A stretch of DNA of 64,000 bases from Humibacter albus DSM 18994 (GCF_000421825.1 NZ_ATXT01000013.1:434001-498000), one strand, 5' to 3'; shown: positions 26,339 to 34,950, counted from the first letter of the stretch. The notes: generated from the sequence alone by a model not told the origin. Translations and numbers: made by a program.

Positions 26339-26416
26339 CTATCGATAATCCTGCGGATAGGTGTTGACGGGCTGATGACATCCCGCTAGTTTCATCGATT
26401 ATACCCTATCGATAGG
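26339..26416. promoter_or_regulatory. Divergent promoter with two CTATCGATAG-type sites
   Basis: Between the GntR gene and the beta-helix gene lie CTATCGATAA (26339-26348) and the perfect palindrome CCTATCGATAGG (26405-26416). They repeat the motif found at 18626 and 19583. The second site lies eight bases before the beta-helix start, a position suited to repression of that gene. Confidence 0.7.
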
Positions 26417-26423
26417 AGCGAGG

Positions 26424-28511
26424 ATGCTTGCTATCCGCAACCGCACACACCGATCGTCGTCCACGGCGCACGATCGACATCGCACCCAGCAACGGGCCCG
26501 GAGCAGAACGGCCAGGGCCGCGCTCGGCGCCCGCCGGCTCGGGCGCACCTGGGCGGTCGCCCTCGTCGCGCTGACGGCCGCGGCCGTCGCGATCCCGGGC
26601 TCGGCCGCCGCCGTTCCCGTGCACGGCGCGACTTACTACGTCTCGACGCACGGCAACGACAGGGCGAACGGGCGCTCGATGCATCACGCGTTCGCGAGCA
26701 TCCAGAAGTGTGCCGACGTCATGGTCGCCGGTGACACGTGCGTGATCGGCAGCGGCACGTATCACGAGACGGTCACCCCGAAGGCGTCGGGCACTTCTCT
26801 GGCGCCGATCACGTACACGGCGGCGCGCGGGGCGAAGGTGACCGTCTCCGGAGCGGATACCGTGCGGGGCTGGAGGCGCGTGACGGCATCCGATGTGAAC
26901 ACGCTCTCCGCCGCCGACCCGTATGTCGTCGGTTCCGCCTTCAGCCAGGCTGTCGACGATGGCGACGTCTACAGCGTCGCCATCGATCTGGGCGACGACG
27001 TGAGCCCGGTGCAGGTGTTCACCGACGGCGCGATGGACGTCGAGGCGCAGTGGCCGTATCCGGGAACGGACCCGGTTCGTCCGACGACCGTCGAGCGCGC
27101 GGCGGCCGGCAGCACCGGCGCGACGCTGGTCGACCCTGCGCTCACGCAGCCGGCCGGCTACTGGGACGGTGCGCGCGTGCTCACGAGCTACTGGTACGCC
27201 ACCGAGACCGGCACGGTCGTCGGCTCCTCGACCGGGTCGCTCACGCTCGACGTCGCGCCCGCCTGTGTGCACACCATCGAGCCGAACCAGACGCGCTACT
27301 CGCTCGCCGGGCAGATCGCCGAGCTCTCGCACTCGGGAGAGTGGTATTACGACGCGACGGCCAAGCGCCTCTACCTCGACAGCCAGGACTCTCCGATGCG
27401 GCACCACATCGAGGCCAAGCAGCGCCAGCTCGGCTTCGACCTGACCGCATCCAGCTACACCACGGTGAAGAACGTGCACCTGTTCGGGACCTCGATGACC
27501 ACCGGCGATGACAGCAGGGACGTGACGCTCGACAGCATCGACGGCACCTACCTGTCGCAGTACACCGACATCACGCAGGGCGCCACGAACTGCGGCACGA
27601 CGGTCAACCGTGGAATCACTGACACCGGGATCGTCGTGAAGGGCATCGGCAACACGGTGAAGAACAGCACGCTCTCGCTGAGCGCGGGCAACGGCATCGC
27701 GCTGCTCGGCTACGGCAACACGGCGACGAACAACGTGATCAGCGATGTCGACTATGCCGGGACGTACGCGGCCGGAATCGCCGTGCAGGGATTCGGCCAG
27801 ACGGTGACGCACAACACCATCTCGAAGGTCGGGCGCAGCGGCATCAACCTGCAGTGGACCCTGCCCTACGGGGCGACGGCGGGAACGGCGGACCGGATCG
27901 CGTACAACGACATCTCCGAGTACGGGAACCTCAGCCTCGACACCGCGGCGGTCTACACCTGCTGTGGCGCCTCGATGGCGGGGACATCCATCGACCACAA
28001 CCTGCTGCACGACGCCACGCCGGCGATCGGCACCAGTGAGACGTTCGCGATGGCAGGCGTCTACGCCGACAACGGGCAGAGCGATCTGACGATCGCGAAC
28101 AACGTGGGCTGGAACAACCCAACTCAGACCGTCATGCTGAACGGGCTGGGCAGCGGATCGCTGAACAACAGCGTCTACAACAACACGGGCGGCGTCTACA
28201 TGATGTACGTCAAGGGCGCGGGGGAGTCGACGGGAACCGTGGTGGAGAACAACATCGGAGCACTCGTCGGCACGACGGACGCGACCGACGGCGGCATGGT
28301 GCTCACGAACAACATGGGCTCCGACGTCGATCCGCTGTTCACCGATCCGGCGAAGAACGACTACACGTTGCAGGCCGGGTCTCCTGCACGCAACGCGGCC
28401 ATTCCGATCGCGGGCATCACCGACGGGTCGACAGACCCGGTGCCCAGCCTCGGGGCCTACCAGTACGGAGCCCGAAAGTGGGCGGCAGGAGCGACGCGAT
28501 CGCGACGATGA
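26424..28511 (+). CDS. Secreted right-handed parallel beta-helix protein
   Basis: A 695-aa exported protein. A long, Arg-rich N-region (about 1-40) precedes a hydrophobic stretch and a signal-peptidase-like site near residue 63 (SAAAV). The mature protein begins with YYVSTHGNDRANGRS and FASIQKC, then PITYTAARGAKVTVSGAD, the opening typical of parallel beta-helix polysaccharide lyases and epimerases, and continues with repeated Asn-rich coils (NTVKNS, NTATNN, NNSVYNN). Likely an extracellular lyase, hydrolase or epimerase acting on a plant or algal polysaccharide, making fragments for the importer at 19716. The catalytic activity cannot be assigned. First gene of a three-gene operon; a CCTATCGATAGG site abuts it. 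Confidence 0.88.
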   Translation: MLAIRNRTHRSSSTAHDRHRTQQRARSRTARAALGARRLGRTWAVALVALTAAAVAIPGSAAAVPVHGATYYVSTHGNDRANGRSMHHAFASIQKCADVMVAGDTCVIGSGTYHETVTPKASGTSLAPITYTAARGAKVTVSGADTVRGWRRVTASDVNTLSAADPYVVGSAFSQAVDDGDVYSVAIDLGDDVSPVQVFTDGAMDVEAQWPYPGTDPVRPTTVERAAAGSTGATLVDPALTQPAGYWDGARVLTSYWYATETGTVVGSSTGSLTLDVAPACVHTIEPNQTRYSLAGQIAELSHSGEWYYDATAKRLYLDSQDSPMRHHIEAKQRQLGFDLTASSYTTVKNVHLFGTSMTTGDDSRDVTLDSIDGTYLSQYTDITQGATNCGTTVNRGITDTGIVVKGIGNTVKNSTLSLSAGNGIALLGYGNTATNNVISDVDYAGTYAAGIAVQGFGQTVTHNTISKVGRSGINLQWTLPYGATAGTADRIAYNDISEYGNLSLDTAAVYTCCGASMAGTSIDHNLLHDATPAIGTSETFAMAGVYADNGQSDLTIANNVGWNNPTQTVMLNGLGSGSLNNSVYNNTGGVYMMYVKGAGESTGTVVENNIGALVGTTDATDGGMVLTNNMGSDVDPLFTDPAKNDYTLQAGSPARNAAIPIAGITDGSTDPVPSLGAYQYGARKWAAGATRSRR

Positions 28512-29401
28512 AGATCGACGCGCACGTCCACGCGCACACTGCCGCGCTCGATGACCTCGGGCGCGGCGGTGGCGTGCTCGCCCGCGTCGACACGATCGAG
28601 CGGCTGCGTCCGCTCGCGCTCACCGCGGGGGTGGACGCGGTCGTTCTCGTGCAGACCGTGGGCAGCGAGCGGGAGACCGAAGGACTGCTGGCGCTCGCCG
28701 CGGGTGATGCGCGCGGCGACGCCAGGGGCGACGCCGGTGACTCCACGGGTGATGCGCGCGGCGACTCGTACGGGTTCGTCGCCGGCGTGGTCGGCTGGGT
28801 TGATCTGACGCGGCCGGATGCCGGTGCGCGGCTCGACCGTCTGCGTACCGGGCCCGGAGGAGGTCGGCTCGCGGGCATCCGCACGATGGTCCCCGACACC
28901 GGTGGGCGCTTCCCGGAATCGGCGGTGGCGCGCGGGATGCGTGCGGTCGCCGAGCGAGGACTGGCACTCGATTTGTTGCTCACGCCGAGCAGGCTGCCGG
29001 ATGCGCTCGTTCTCGCGGAGGCCGTCCCCGAGTCGCGGATCGTCGTGGATCACCTCGCGAAGCCGGAGACCGGCAGGTCGGGCTTCGCCGCCTGGAGCCG
29101 CGGCATGCGCGCGCTGGCCCGCCGAGCGAACGTGGCGGTCAAGCTCTCCGGGCTGCTCACGCAGCCGCGCGTCGGGCATGCGCCCGACCAGCTGCGCCCC
29201 CACGTCGACGTCGCCCTCGAGGCGTTCGGCGCCGAGCGGGTGATGCTCGGCTCTGACTGGCCGCTGTGCGAAGCGGCCCGCACCTACGATGCGACCCTGG
29301 AGACGACGATCGGACTGGTGGGGGAGCGCGCGGCGCGCATGCGCATCGAGGGCGGTACGGCACGCGAGTGGTACCGGCTCGGCGGGCCGGACGGCGGCTG
29401 A
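28508..29401 (+). CDS. Amidohydrolase, fuconolactonase/PDC-lactonase-like
   Basis: A 297-aa TIM-barrel metal hydrolase of the COG3618 type. Seen: H6-x-H8 in MKIDAHVHAH; FVAGVVGWVDL; RLAGIRTMVP; IVVDHLAKP; VAVKLSGL; and the C-terminal MLGSDWPLCE with the catalytic Asp. Members hydrolyse L-fucono-, L-rhamnono- or 2-pyrone-4,6-dicarboxylate lactones. With an alpha-fucosidase and SDR in the same locus, a deoxysugar lactone is likely (inference). The start ATG overlaps the previous stop as ATGA. An in-frame insertion at about residues 66-86 contains an 18-bp direct repeat (28703-28720, 28748-28765) coding Gly-Asp-Ala-Arg units, which is unusual for the family. Confidence 0.88.
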   Translation: MKIDAHVHAHTAALDDLGRGGGVLARVDTIERLRPLALTAGVDAVVLVQTVGSERETEGLLALAAGDARGDARGDAGDSTGDARGDSYGFVAGVVGWVDLTRPDAGARLDRLRTGPGGGRLAGIRTMVPDTGGRFPESAVARGMRAVAERGLALDLLLTPSRLPDALVLAEAVPESRIVVDHLAKPETGRSGFAAWSRGMRALARRANVAVKLSGLLTQPRVGHAPDQLRPHVDVALEAFGAERVMLGSDWPLCEAARTYDATLETTIGLVGERAARMRIEGGTAREWYRLGGPDGG

Positions 29402-30489
29402 TGCCTCGGGTGCGGCTGACCGGCGCTACGACCGCCACGTTGATGCGCGAGCGATTCGGCTTCGACCCGACGCACGGCTTCGACCTGTCTGCACTGCTGC
29501 AGGTCGGGCCGCCGGGCGACGAGCCTGCCGATCTTGACAGCTTCTGGGCGGGCGTCGCGAGCGAGGCGGCCGGCGTCGATCCAGTGCCGCAGGTCGGCGC
29601 ATGGCGCGAGCTCGAACCCGGCATCGAGGCGGCCGACCTGTCGTATCACAGTGTGGACGGCGTGCGGATCGGCGGCTGGGTCACACGGCCTGCCGCGAGC
29701 GGCGGGGCGAGCGGGAAGGACGTCGGCGACGCGGTCTCGCGCGTCGTCGTGGTGGGCCACGGATACGGCGGCCGGGACGCGCCGACGCTCGCGGACGTGC
29801 CCCACGACGCTGGCGCGGTGTTCCCTGTCGCACGGGGGCTTCCCACGCGGAGCGAGGTGCCGGGGGTCGGAGGCGCGACGGGCGTGCATCACGTGCTGTG
29901 GGGCATCCACTCGCCCCGCACGTACAGTCACGTCGGCTCGGTGGCGGATGTCTGGCTCGCCGCCCGCGTCGCCCGCATGGTGTTCCCCGGCGCGCGGCAG
30001 GTCTCGTACGTCGGTGCGAGCTTCGGCGGCGGGATCGGCGCGCTCGCGCTCGGATTCGGCGACTGCTTCGACGCCGGCGTGCTCGAGGTGCCCAGTTTCG
30101 GCCATCACCCCTGGCGCGTAGCCGTGCCGAGCACGGGATCGGCGAGCCGGGTGCGTGAACGGGTGCGCGAGCACCCAGCTGTTCTCCGCACGCTGTGGTA
30201 CGCGGATGCCGCCACGGCGGCGCTGCGCGTGCGCGTTCCGGTGCTCGTGCTGCCGGCGCTGGCGGATCCGTCGGTGCCGGTGCCTGGGCAGTTCGCCGTG
30301 GCGAACGCGCTCGCCGGCCCGACGTGGGTGCACGTGCTGCCGCACGGGCACTGCTCGGGCGGAGACGGATGCGAGGACGCCGGACGGGCCGAGGCGATCG
30401 CCGAGTTCCTGGCGGACGTCTGGGCGGGCCCGCGGATGCCAGCTCCCGCCGTTCGCGCGTCCGGATCGATACCGAGATCGGCCCCCTGA
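29401..30489 (+). CDS. AXE1-related alpha/beta-hydrolase esterase
   Basis: A 362-aa protein related to acetylxylan esterases: FDLSALLQVGPPGDEPADLDSFWAG at the N-terminus matches the AXE1 entry segment, YHSVDGVRIGGWVTRP the family's first strands, and GASFGGG (S207) the nucleophile elbow, with Phe in place of the usual Gln. A C-terminal PHGHC near residue 317 supplies the His. No signal peptide. Its start overlaps the lactonase stop by one base (TGATG), so it closes the beta-helix operon. Presumably it removes acetyl groups from imported fragments, alongside the esterase at 17449. It is more divergent than that copy. Confidence 0.85.
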   Translation: MPRVRLTGATTATLMRERFGFDPTHGFDLSALLQVGPPGDEPADLDSFWAGVASEAAGVDPVPQVGAWRELEPGIEAADLSYHSVDGVRIGGWVTRPAASGGASGKDVGDAVSRVVVVGHGYGGRDAPTLADVPHDAGAVFPVARGLPTRSEVPGVGGATGVHHVLWGIHSPRTYSHVGSVADVWLAARVARMVFPGARQVSYVGASFGGGIGALALGFGDCFDAGVLEVPSFGHHPWRVAVPSTGSASRVRERVREHPAVLRTLWYADAATAALRVRVPVLVLPALADPSVPVPGQFAVANALAGPTWVHVLPHGHCSGGDGCEDAGRAEAIAEFLADVWAGPRMPAPAVRASGSIPRSAP

Positions 30490-30505
30490 CAGCGAGCCGC
30501 CGCGG

Positions 30506-30856
30506 CTACGCGGCCTCGACCACCAGCGCGTCGATGAGACCGGGGAAGCGTTCGTCTAGCTCGGAGCGACGCAGGCGGATCATGTGTGTGCGACCGACGA
30601 CGGTCCACTGCGTGAGACCGGACTCGCGCAACGTCTTGAAGTGGTGGGACAGCGTCGACTTCTGAACGCTGAAGTCGCTGACGAGCTCAGACTTCGGACG
30701 AGGCTCACCGTCGGAGAGGGTGCGCACGATCTCGAGCCGGATGGGGTCTGCCACGGCACGCAGCAACTCCACGAGCTGTACCTCGGACATGGGCGGAACC
30801 GGGTAGTGCTCGACGCCGAGCGGAGTGCAGTCGTCGTGCGGATCGCGTTCGGGCAC
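30506..30856 (-). CDS. ArsR-family transcriptional regulator
   Basis: A 116-aa winged-helix regulator with QLVELLRAVADPIRLEIVRT, PKSELVSDFSVQKSTLSHHF (recognition helix) and LRESGLTQW followed by the beta wing. No Cys pair of the metal-sensing subtype is present, so it probably senses something other than metal. Start GTG 30856 is chosen for GGAG six bases upstream; a TTG at 30868 is in frame. Divergent from an MFS efflux gene with a near-palindrome at 30875-30892 midway between them; mutual control of the pump is likely. Confidence 0.9.
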   Translation of the reverse strand: MPERDPHDDCTPLGVEHYPVPPMSEVQLVELLRAVADPIRLEIVRTLSDGEPRPKSELVSDFSVQKSTLSHHFKTLRESGLTQWTVVGRTHMIRLRRSELDERFPGLIDALVVEAA

Positions 30857-30874
30857 GCCACGCTCCAATAAATA

Positions 30875-30892
30875 GTTTGACGATCATCGAAC
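30875..30892. promoter_or_regulatory. Near-palindrome, likely ArsR operator
   Basis: GTTTGACGATCATCGAAC is symmetric as GTTnGAnGATCnTCnAAC. It lies about 20 bases from each of the divergent ArsR and MFS starts, and a half-site GTTATCGAAC recurs just inside the MFS gene at 30918. The binding protein is inferred from position. Confidence 0.6.
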
Positions 30893-30912
30893 CATTGATC
30901 TACCTTGACGGT

Positions 30913-32232
30913 ATGACGGTTATCGAACAATCATATCGCGGTTCGACCCTTCGACTCCTCTTTCTCGCTCTCGGCATGTTCGGCGTAGGCACGAATGCCT
31001 TCGTCATCGCCGGACTCCTCCCGCGCATCGCAGGCGATCTCGACGCGAGCCAAGCATCGGTCAGCTACTCGATCACGGTGTATGCGCTGCTCGTCGCGAT
31101 GGCGTCGCCGCTGGTGTCGATCCTGCTGTCGCGGGTCTCGAGAGGGTGGCTGATGGCATCCGGTGCGCTCCTGTTCACCGTCGGAGTCGGCGTCGCGGCG
31201 GTCGGCGACTCGCTGACGACGTTCGTTCTCGCCCGGGTGATCGCCGCGTTCGGCGGTGCGGCGCTCGTGCCGACGGCTACGGCGGCGGCGACCACACTCG
31301 TGCCGCCGCACCGACGGGGACGTGCGCTGGCGATCGTCGGGGCCGGCTTCACGCTGTCGGTGGCGGTCGGATCGCCGCTCGGAACGGAACTGGGCACCCT
31401 GTTCGGCTGGCGCGCGGCCATGTGGTGCCTTGTCGGGCTCGGCGCCGTCGTGGCTGTCGCGATCCCGGTACTGTTCCGCACGGTGCCTCAGCCGCCCGTC
31501 GTGTCGTTGCGCCGACGTCTCGAACCGCTGACGGATGCCCGTGTGCTGGCCACGCTCGCGGCCGCACTCTTCGCCACCACCGGCTTCAACGTCGTGTACA
31601 TCTTCTCCGCCGAGGTCACGCGGTCCTCGACCGGGGGATCGGGTGCACTTCTTGCCGTGCTCCTACTCGTGTACGGGGTGGCCGGGGTGATCGGCAACGT
31701 CTTCGCGGGCCCGGCGACTGACAGGTTCGGCAGCCGCGGCACCGCGACGGTCGCCCTGGCTGTGCAGAGCGCGGCGCTGTCGGCGCTGGCGGTCCTCGAG
31801 TGGTCGTTCGGGGCATCCATCGTCGTGTTCGCGGTCTGGGGAGTTGTCGCGGCGGCGGTGACGATTCCGGTGCAGCACCGGCTGGTGGCCATCGCGCCCG
31901 AGCATGCGCAGCAGACCATGGCGTGGTACTCGACGGCGATGTACCTCGGCATCGCGATTGCGCCGCCACTCGGCAACGCCGCGCTCGCCGGGGCCGGTCC
32001 GTGGCTCGTGCCGGTCGCCGGAGTGGTTGTGAGCCTTCTCGCGCTCGCCTTCTTCCTCGCCGGGTTCCGGGCGCGACGAACGCGCGGGCTCGCGGCGGCT
32101 CCGGTTCCGTCAGGGAGGGGTGAGCCCGATCCGATCACGCCCGCGCCCCATTCGAGCGGCCGGACTCCGTCGGCGTCCGGTGCAACCGACGGGATGACGC
32201 CAACGGCCGGGGCGCCGGTGGTCGCACCGTAG
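30913..32232 (+). CDS. MFS efflux transporter (DHA1 type)
   Basis: A 439-aa, 12-segment major facilitator, like AraJ/Cml-type drug or sugar efflux permeases. Seen: FGVGTNAFVIAGLLPRIA in the first helix; loop 2-3 region; the motif GSPLGTELG in helix 5 (motif C variant); and a Pro/Ser-rich cytoplasmic C-terminal tail (about 395-439). Start ATG 30913 lies where the family begins; its ribosome site is weak. Controlled probably by the divergent ArsR gene. Convergent with the next MFS gene. Substrate unknown. Confidence 0.9.
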   Translation: MTVIEQSYRGSTLRLLFLALGMFGVGTNAFVIAGLLPRIAGDLDASQASVSYSITVYALLVAMASPLVSILLSRVSRGWLMASGALLFTVGVGVAAVGDSLTTFVLARVIAAFGGAALVPTATAAATTLVPPHRRGRALAIVGAGFTLSVAVGSPLGTELGTLFGWRAAMWCLVGLGAVVAVAIPVLFRTVPQPPVVSLRRRLEPLTDARVLATLAAALFATTGFNVVYIFSAEVTRSSTGGSGALLAVLLLVYGVAGVIGNVFAGPATDRFGSRGTATVALAVQSAALSALAVLEWSFGASIVVFAVWGVVAAAVTIPVQHRLVAIAPEHAQQTMAWYSTAMYLGIAIAPPLGNAALAGAGPWLVPVAGVVVSLLALAFFLAGFRARRTRGLAAAPVPSGRGEPDPITPAPHSSGRTPSASGATDGMTPTAGAPVVAP

Positions 32233-32295
32233 CCGCCTCGGGGTCCCGGTATTCGGCACCCGCGAACCGGTAGCCGGAAGCGACACGCGGTCGCC

Positions 32296-33840
32296 CTACT
32301 CCAGGCCGACCTTCTTCGGCAGCGCGAACACCAGCAGGAAGGCGCAGACCGCGAAGATCGCGCTGGTGAGCATGGCCAGGGCGGCGCCGTTGCCGAACGC
32401 AACCGCGAGACCGTGGTCGATGTACTGCGCAATGGCGTGCTTGATGGCATCCGGTCCGCCCGCAGCATGCTGCTGTGCGATCTGCGCCGCCTTCGCCTTG
32501 CTCGGTGCGAACGACGACGGGATCTGCGCGAACAGCACGCTGCCGATGATCGCGATGCCGATCGCCGAGCCGACGCGCTGCACGGTCTGGATGACCCCGT
32601 TCGCCGCACCCGCCTCGGAGTTGTCGACGGTGGCGACGATGAATCGCGCGTTCGGCGCCACGAAGAGGCCGCTGCCGACGCCCGCGACGAAGAGCTCGGG
32701 GAGCAGACCCCAGTTGGTGAGGTCCTGCGTCGGCGAGAGCCAGAGCAGCAGCCACAGGCTGATCAGGCCGATCGCGACGAGTCCGGTCCCGAGGCTCAGC
32801 ACGTTGCGCCCGAGCCGTCGTGCCACGCGATCGCTGGCCGTCGCGCCCACGATGTTGCCGATCGAGAACGGGAGCGAGACGAGTCCGGACTCCAGTGCCG
32901 TGTGCCCGAGGCCGGCCTGCCAAAGCAGCGAGATCGTGAAGAAGATGCTCGTGAACGCCGCGAAGTAGACGAACGCGAGCAGCACTCCGCCGGTGAACTG
33001 CGGATGCGAGAACAGGTGGGGCGGCACGAGCGGCTCCGTCGTCGTTTTCGCCACGTGCCGCTCCCAGAAGGCGAAGCCAATGAGCAGCACGACGCCACCG
33101 GCGAGGCTCAGCCAGGTCCAGAGCGGCCAGCCCAGATCTTCACCCTCGATGAGCGGAACGAGGAGCGCAACCAGGGCGGCGATCGCGAGAAGCAGGCCCA
33201 CGGCATCCGTCGAGAGTCGTTTGCCCTCGGCGCCGCCGGGCACCAGCGCGATCGCGGCGATGACGGTGAGGATGCCGATGGGCGCGTTCACGAAGAAGAT
33301 GGACCGCCATCCCTCCGCCTCACCGAAAGCCTGGATGAGCAGCCCGCCGACGAGCGGGCCGAGCGCGGTCGAGATGCCGATCACGGCGCCCATCACGCCG
33401 AAGGCCCGGCCACGGATGCGGCCGGGGAACATCAGCTGGATGAGGGATGCCACCGCCGGCACGTAGATGCCGCCGCCGACGCCCTGCACCACGCGCGCGA
33501 CCACGAGCTCGGTGCTCGACTGGGCGAGCCCGCACCACACGCTGGAGAGCACGAAGACGCTCACGCCGACGATGAAAATCCACTTGTGGCCGAACCTGTC
33601 GCCGAAGCGTCCGGCGGGGATGAGCAGCAGGCCGAACGCCAGCGCGTACCCGGAGATCACCCACGAGAGCGTCGCCTCGTTCGCGTTCAGGCTCGTGCGG
33701 ATCGTCTGCAGCGCGACATTGACGATGCTCGTGTCGAGCAACGCCATGAACATGCCGGCGAGCAGAACGACGAGCGCCCACCACGCGCGCCTGCTGACGG
33801 TGGTGCCGGAGGGGTCGGGGCTCAGCGCGAAGGTCGACAC
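32296..33840 (-). CDS. MFS efflux transporter (DHA2, EmrB/QacA type)
   Basis: A 514-aa, 14-segment drug:H+ antiporter. Seen: LAGMFMALLDTSIVNVALQTI in helix 1 (motif D1), PAGRFGDRFGHKW (motif A), VARVVQGVGGGIYVP (motif B) and the helix 5 antiporter motif GISTALGPLVGG. Start GTG 33840 is assigned by position; there is no clear ribosome site, and in-frame GTG codons exist upstream to 33951, which would overlap the neighbouring small gene. That gene ends 40 bases upstream on the same strand. Likely exports cationic drugs or a metabolite. Confidence 0.9.
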   Translation of the reverse strand: MSTFALSPDPSGTTVSRRAWWALVVLLAGMFMALLDTSIVNVALQTIRTSLNANEATLSWVISGYALAFGLLLIPAGRFGDRFGHKWIFIVGVSVFVLSSVWCGLAQSSTELVVARVVQGVGGGIYVPAVASLIQLMFPGRIRGRAFGVMGAVIGISTALGPLVGGLLIQAFGEAEGWRSIFFVNAPIGILTVIAAIALVPGGAEGKRLSTDAVGLLLAIAALVALLVPLIEGEDLGWPLWTWLSLAGGVVLLIGFAFWERHVAKTTTEPLVPPHLFSHPQFTGGVLLAFVYFAAFTSIFFTISLLWQAGLGHTALESGLVSLPFSIGNIVGATASDRVARRLGRNVLSLGTGLVAIGLISLWLLLWLSPTQDLTNWGLLPELFVAGVGSGLFVAPNARFIVATVDNSEAGAANGVIQTVQRVGSAIGIAIIGSVLFAQIPSSFAPSKAKAAQIAQQHAAGGPDAIKHAIAQYIDHGLAVAFGNGAALAMLTSAIFAVCAFLLVFALPKKVGLE

Positions 33841-33880
33841 GCAGACAAGTTGACCACGGATGCCACGGCGCGCTTCTCGT

Positions 33881-34171
33881 TCAGGTCGCCGCCCGCTCAG
33901 CGTCCGTTTCGTCGTGGGCCGCGGCTTCGTCGCTGGCTGCGTCTCTGTCACCGGCTGTGACTCCGTCGTCGACCTGGGGTCGCTCCATCAGCCGCGCCAG
34001 ATAGTGCATGGTTCCGTTGATGCGCTCGGCAGCACGGGGATCGGTATCTTTGAGCCCCCACCACGCCTGGGCGGCGAGCCGGCTCGCCTCGTCAGCGCGA
34101 CCGGCTTGGCCGAGGGCACGCAACGCCTTCGTGAACAGGGTCACGATGTCCCGGTCGTTCTGCTCGCCCAT
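33881..34171 (-). CDS. Small uncharacterised protein
   Basis: A 96-aa protein without recognised domain. Residues 1-62 look helical and conserved-like (LFTKALRALGQAGRADEASR, AAQAWWGLKDTDPRAAERIN, MHYLARL), with a weak tetratricopeptide-like pattern. The last 30 residues are an acidic, Ala/Asp-rich tail. It precedes the DHA2 transporter by 40 bases on the same strand. ATG 34171 has GAGAGG upstream. The ordered N-terminal half suggests a real gene rather than a chance frame. Confidence 0.7.
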   Translation of the reverse strand: MGEQNDRDIVTLFTKALRALGQAGRADEASRLAAQAWWGLKDTDPRAAERINGTMHYLARLMERPQVDDGVTAGDRDAASDEAAAHDETDAERAAT

Positions 34172-34217
34172 GAATGCCGCCTCTCGCCGCCTCCGACGCT
34201 ACTCGCCTTGACCACGA

Positions 34218-34362
34218 GAGCGGCCGCCTGCCGGGATAGCGGACGTGAGCGGCCGGTCGCCGGGACGGCGGACGTGAGCGGCCGGTCGCCCGGACGATGC
34301 ACGAGAGCGGCCGGTGGCCCGGATGGCGGACGTGAGTGCCCGCTCGCTCGGACGACGCACGA
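34218..34362. repeat. 29-bp minisatellite, five units
   Basis: Five consecutive 29-bp units beginning GAGCGGCCGGTCGCCCGGAC (34218, 34247, 34276, 34305, 34334), diverged at several positions and alternating between ...GGCGGACGT and ...GATGCACGA endings. They fill most of the 309-base gene-free stretch between the small protein and the VOC gene. No gene or clear promoter is visible in the remainder of that stretch. Confidence 0.88.
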
Positions 34363-34480
34363 GAGCCGAGCGGCAGAGAGACGGGGGTCGCAGGTAGAGG
34401 GCCATGCGCCGTGGCGCACCGCAACCGGAGCCCAGCGTCAAGCCCTTCGGAGTGTCGGAGGCCGGCCATAGCCTGACCGC

Positions 34481-34849
34481 ATGATCGGAACATGGGACAT
34501 ACTCGTCATCGACTGCCCTGATCCGCTTTCGCTCGCTCGGTTCTACGAGGAACTGCTGCCGATGCGGATCGTCGAACAAGAAGAGGGTTGGGTCACGCTC
34601 GCCGCCGACCCCGGCGCGCGCCCGCTTCTGGCCTTCCAGAAGGTCGAGCAGGACTACACGCCCCCGCAGTGGCCGGGCCAGGACGTGCCGCAGCAGATGC
34701 ACCTCGACGTCAAGGTCGACGACATGGATGCCGCCGAACAGCAGGTGCTCGCGCTCGGCGCCGTGAAGGCCGGCTTCGACCGCGAGACATTCCGGGTCTA
34801 TCTCGACCCGGCGGGGCATCCGTTCTGCCTGGTCACGCCGGGCGACTAG
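34481..34849 (+). CDS. VOC/glyoxalase-like protein
   Basis: A 122-aa single-domain vicinal-oxygen-chelate protein: two beta-alpha-beta-beta-beta modules, the first from WDILVIDCPDPLSLARFYEE and the second from MHLDVKVDDMDAAEQQVLAL, ending YLDPAGHPFCLV. Potential metal ligands are H73 and the terminal-strand residues, but the first-module ligand position holds Asp/Leu. Family members include glyoxalases, dioxygenases and antibiotic-binding proteins, so the function is open. Its stop codon lies inside the first unit of a 19-bp tandem repeat that continues downstream. Confidence 0.88.
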   Translation: MIGTWDILVIDCPDPLSLARFYEELLPMRIVEQEEGWVTLAADPGARPLLAFQKVEQDYTPPQWPGQDVPQQMHLDVKVDDMDAAEQQVLALGAVKAGFDRETFRVYLDPAGHPFCLVTPGD

Positions 34850-34917
34850 GCCGCCGCCGGGCGACTGGGCCGGCGCCGGGCGACTGGGCCGGCGCCGCGT
34901 GACTGGGCCGGCGCCGC
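34842..34917. repeat. 19-bp tandem repeat arising at the VOC gene end
   Basis: Four 19-bp units starting GCGACT(A/G)GGCCGGCGCCGG at 34842, 34861, 34880 and 34899. The first includes the last codons and TAG stop of the VOC gene; later copies have TGG there. This looks like tandem amplification of the gene's 3' end. Confidence 0.85.
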
Positions 34918-34950
34918 GTGACGGGGTTTCACGGTCCACGGCTGAGCCGT

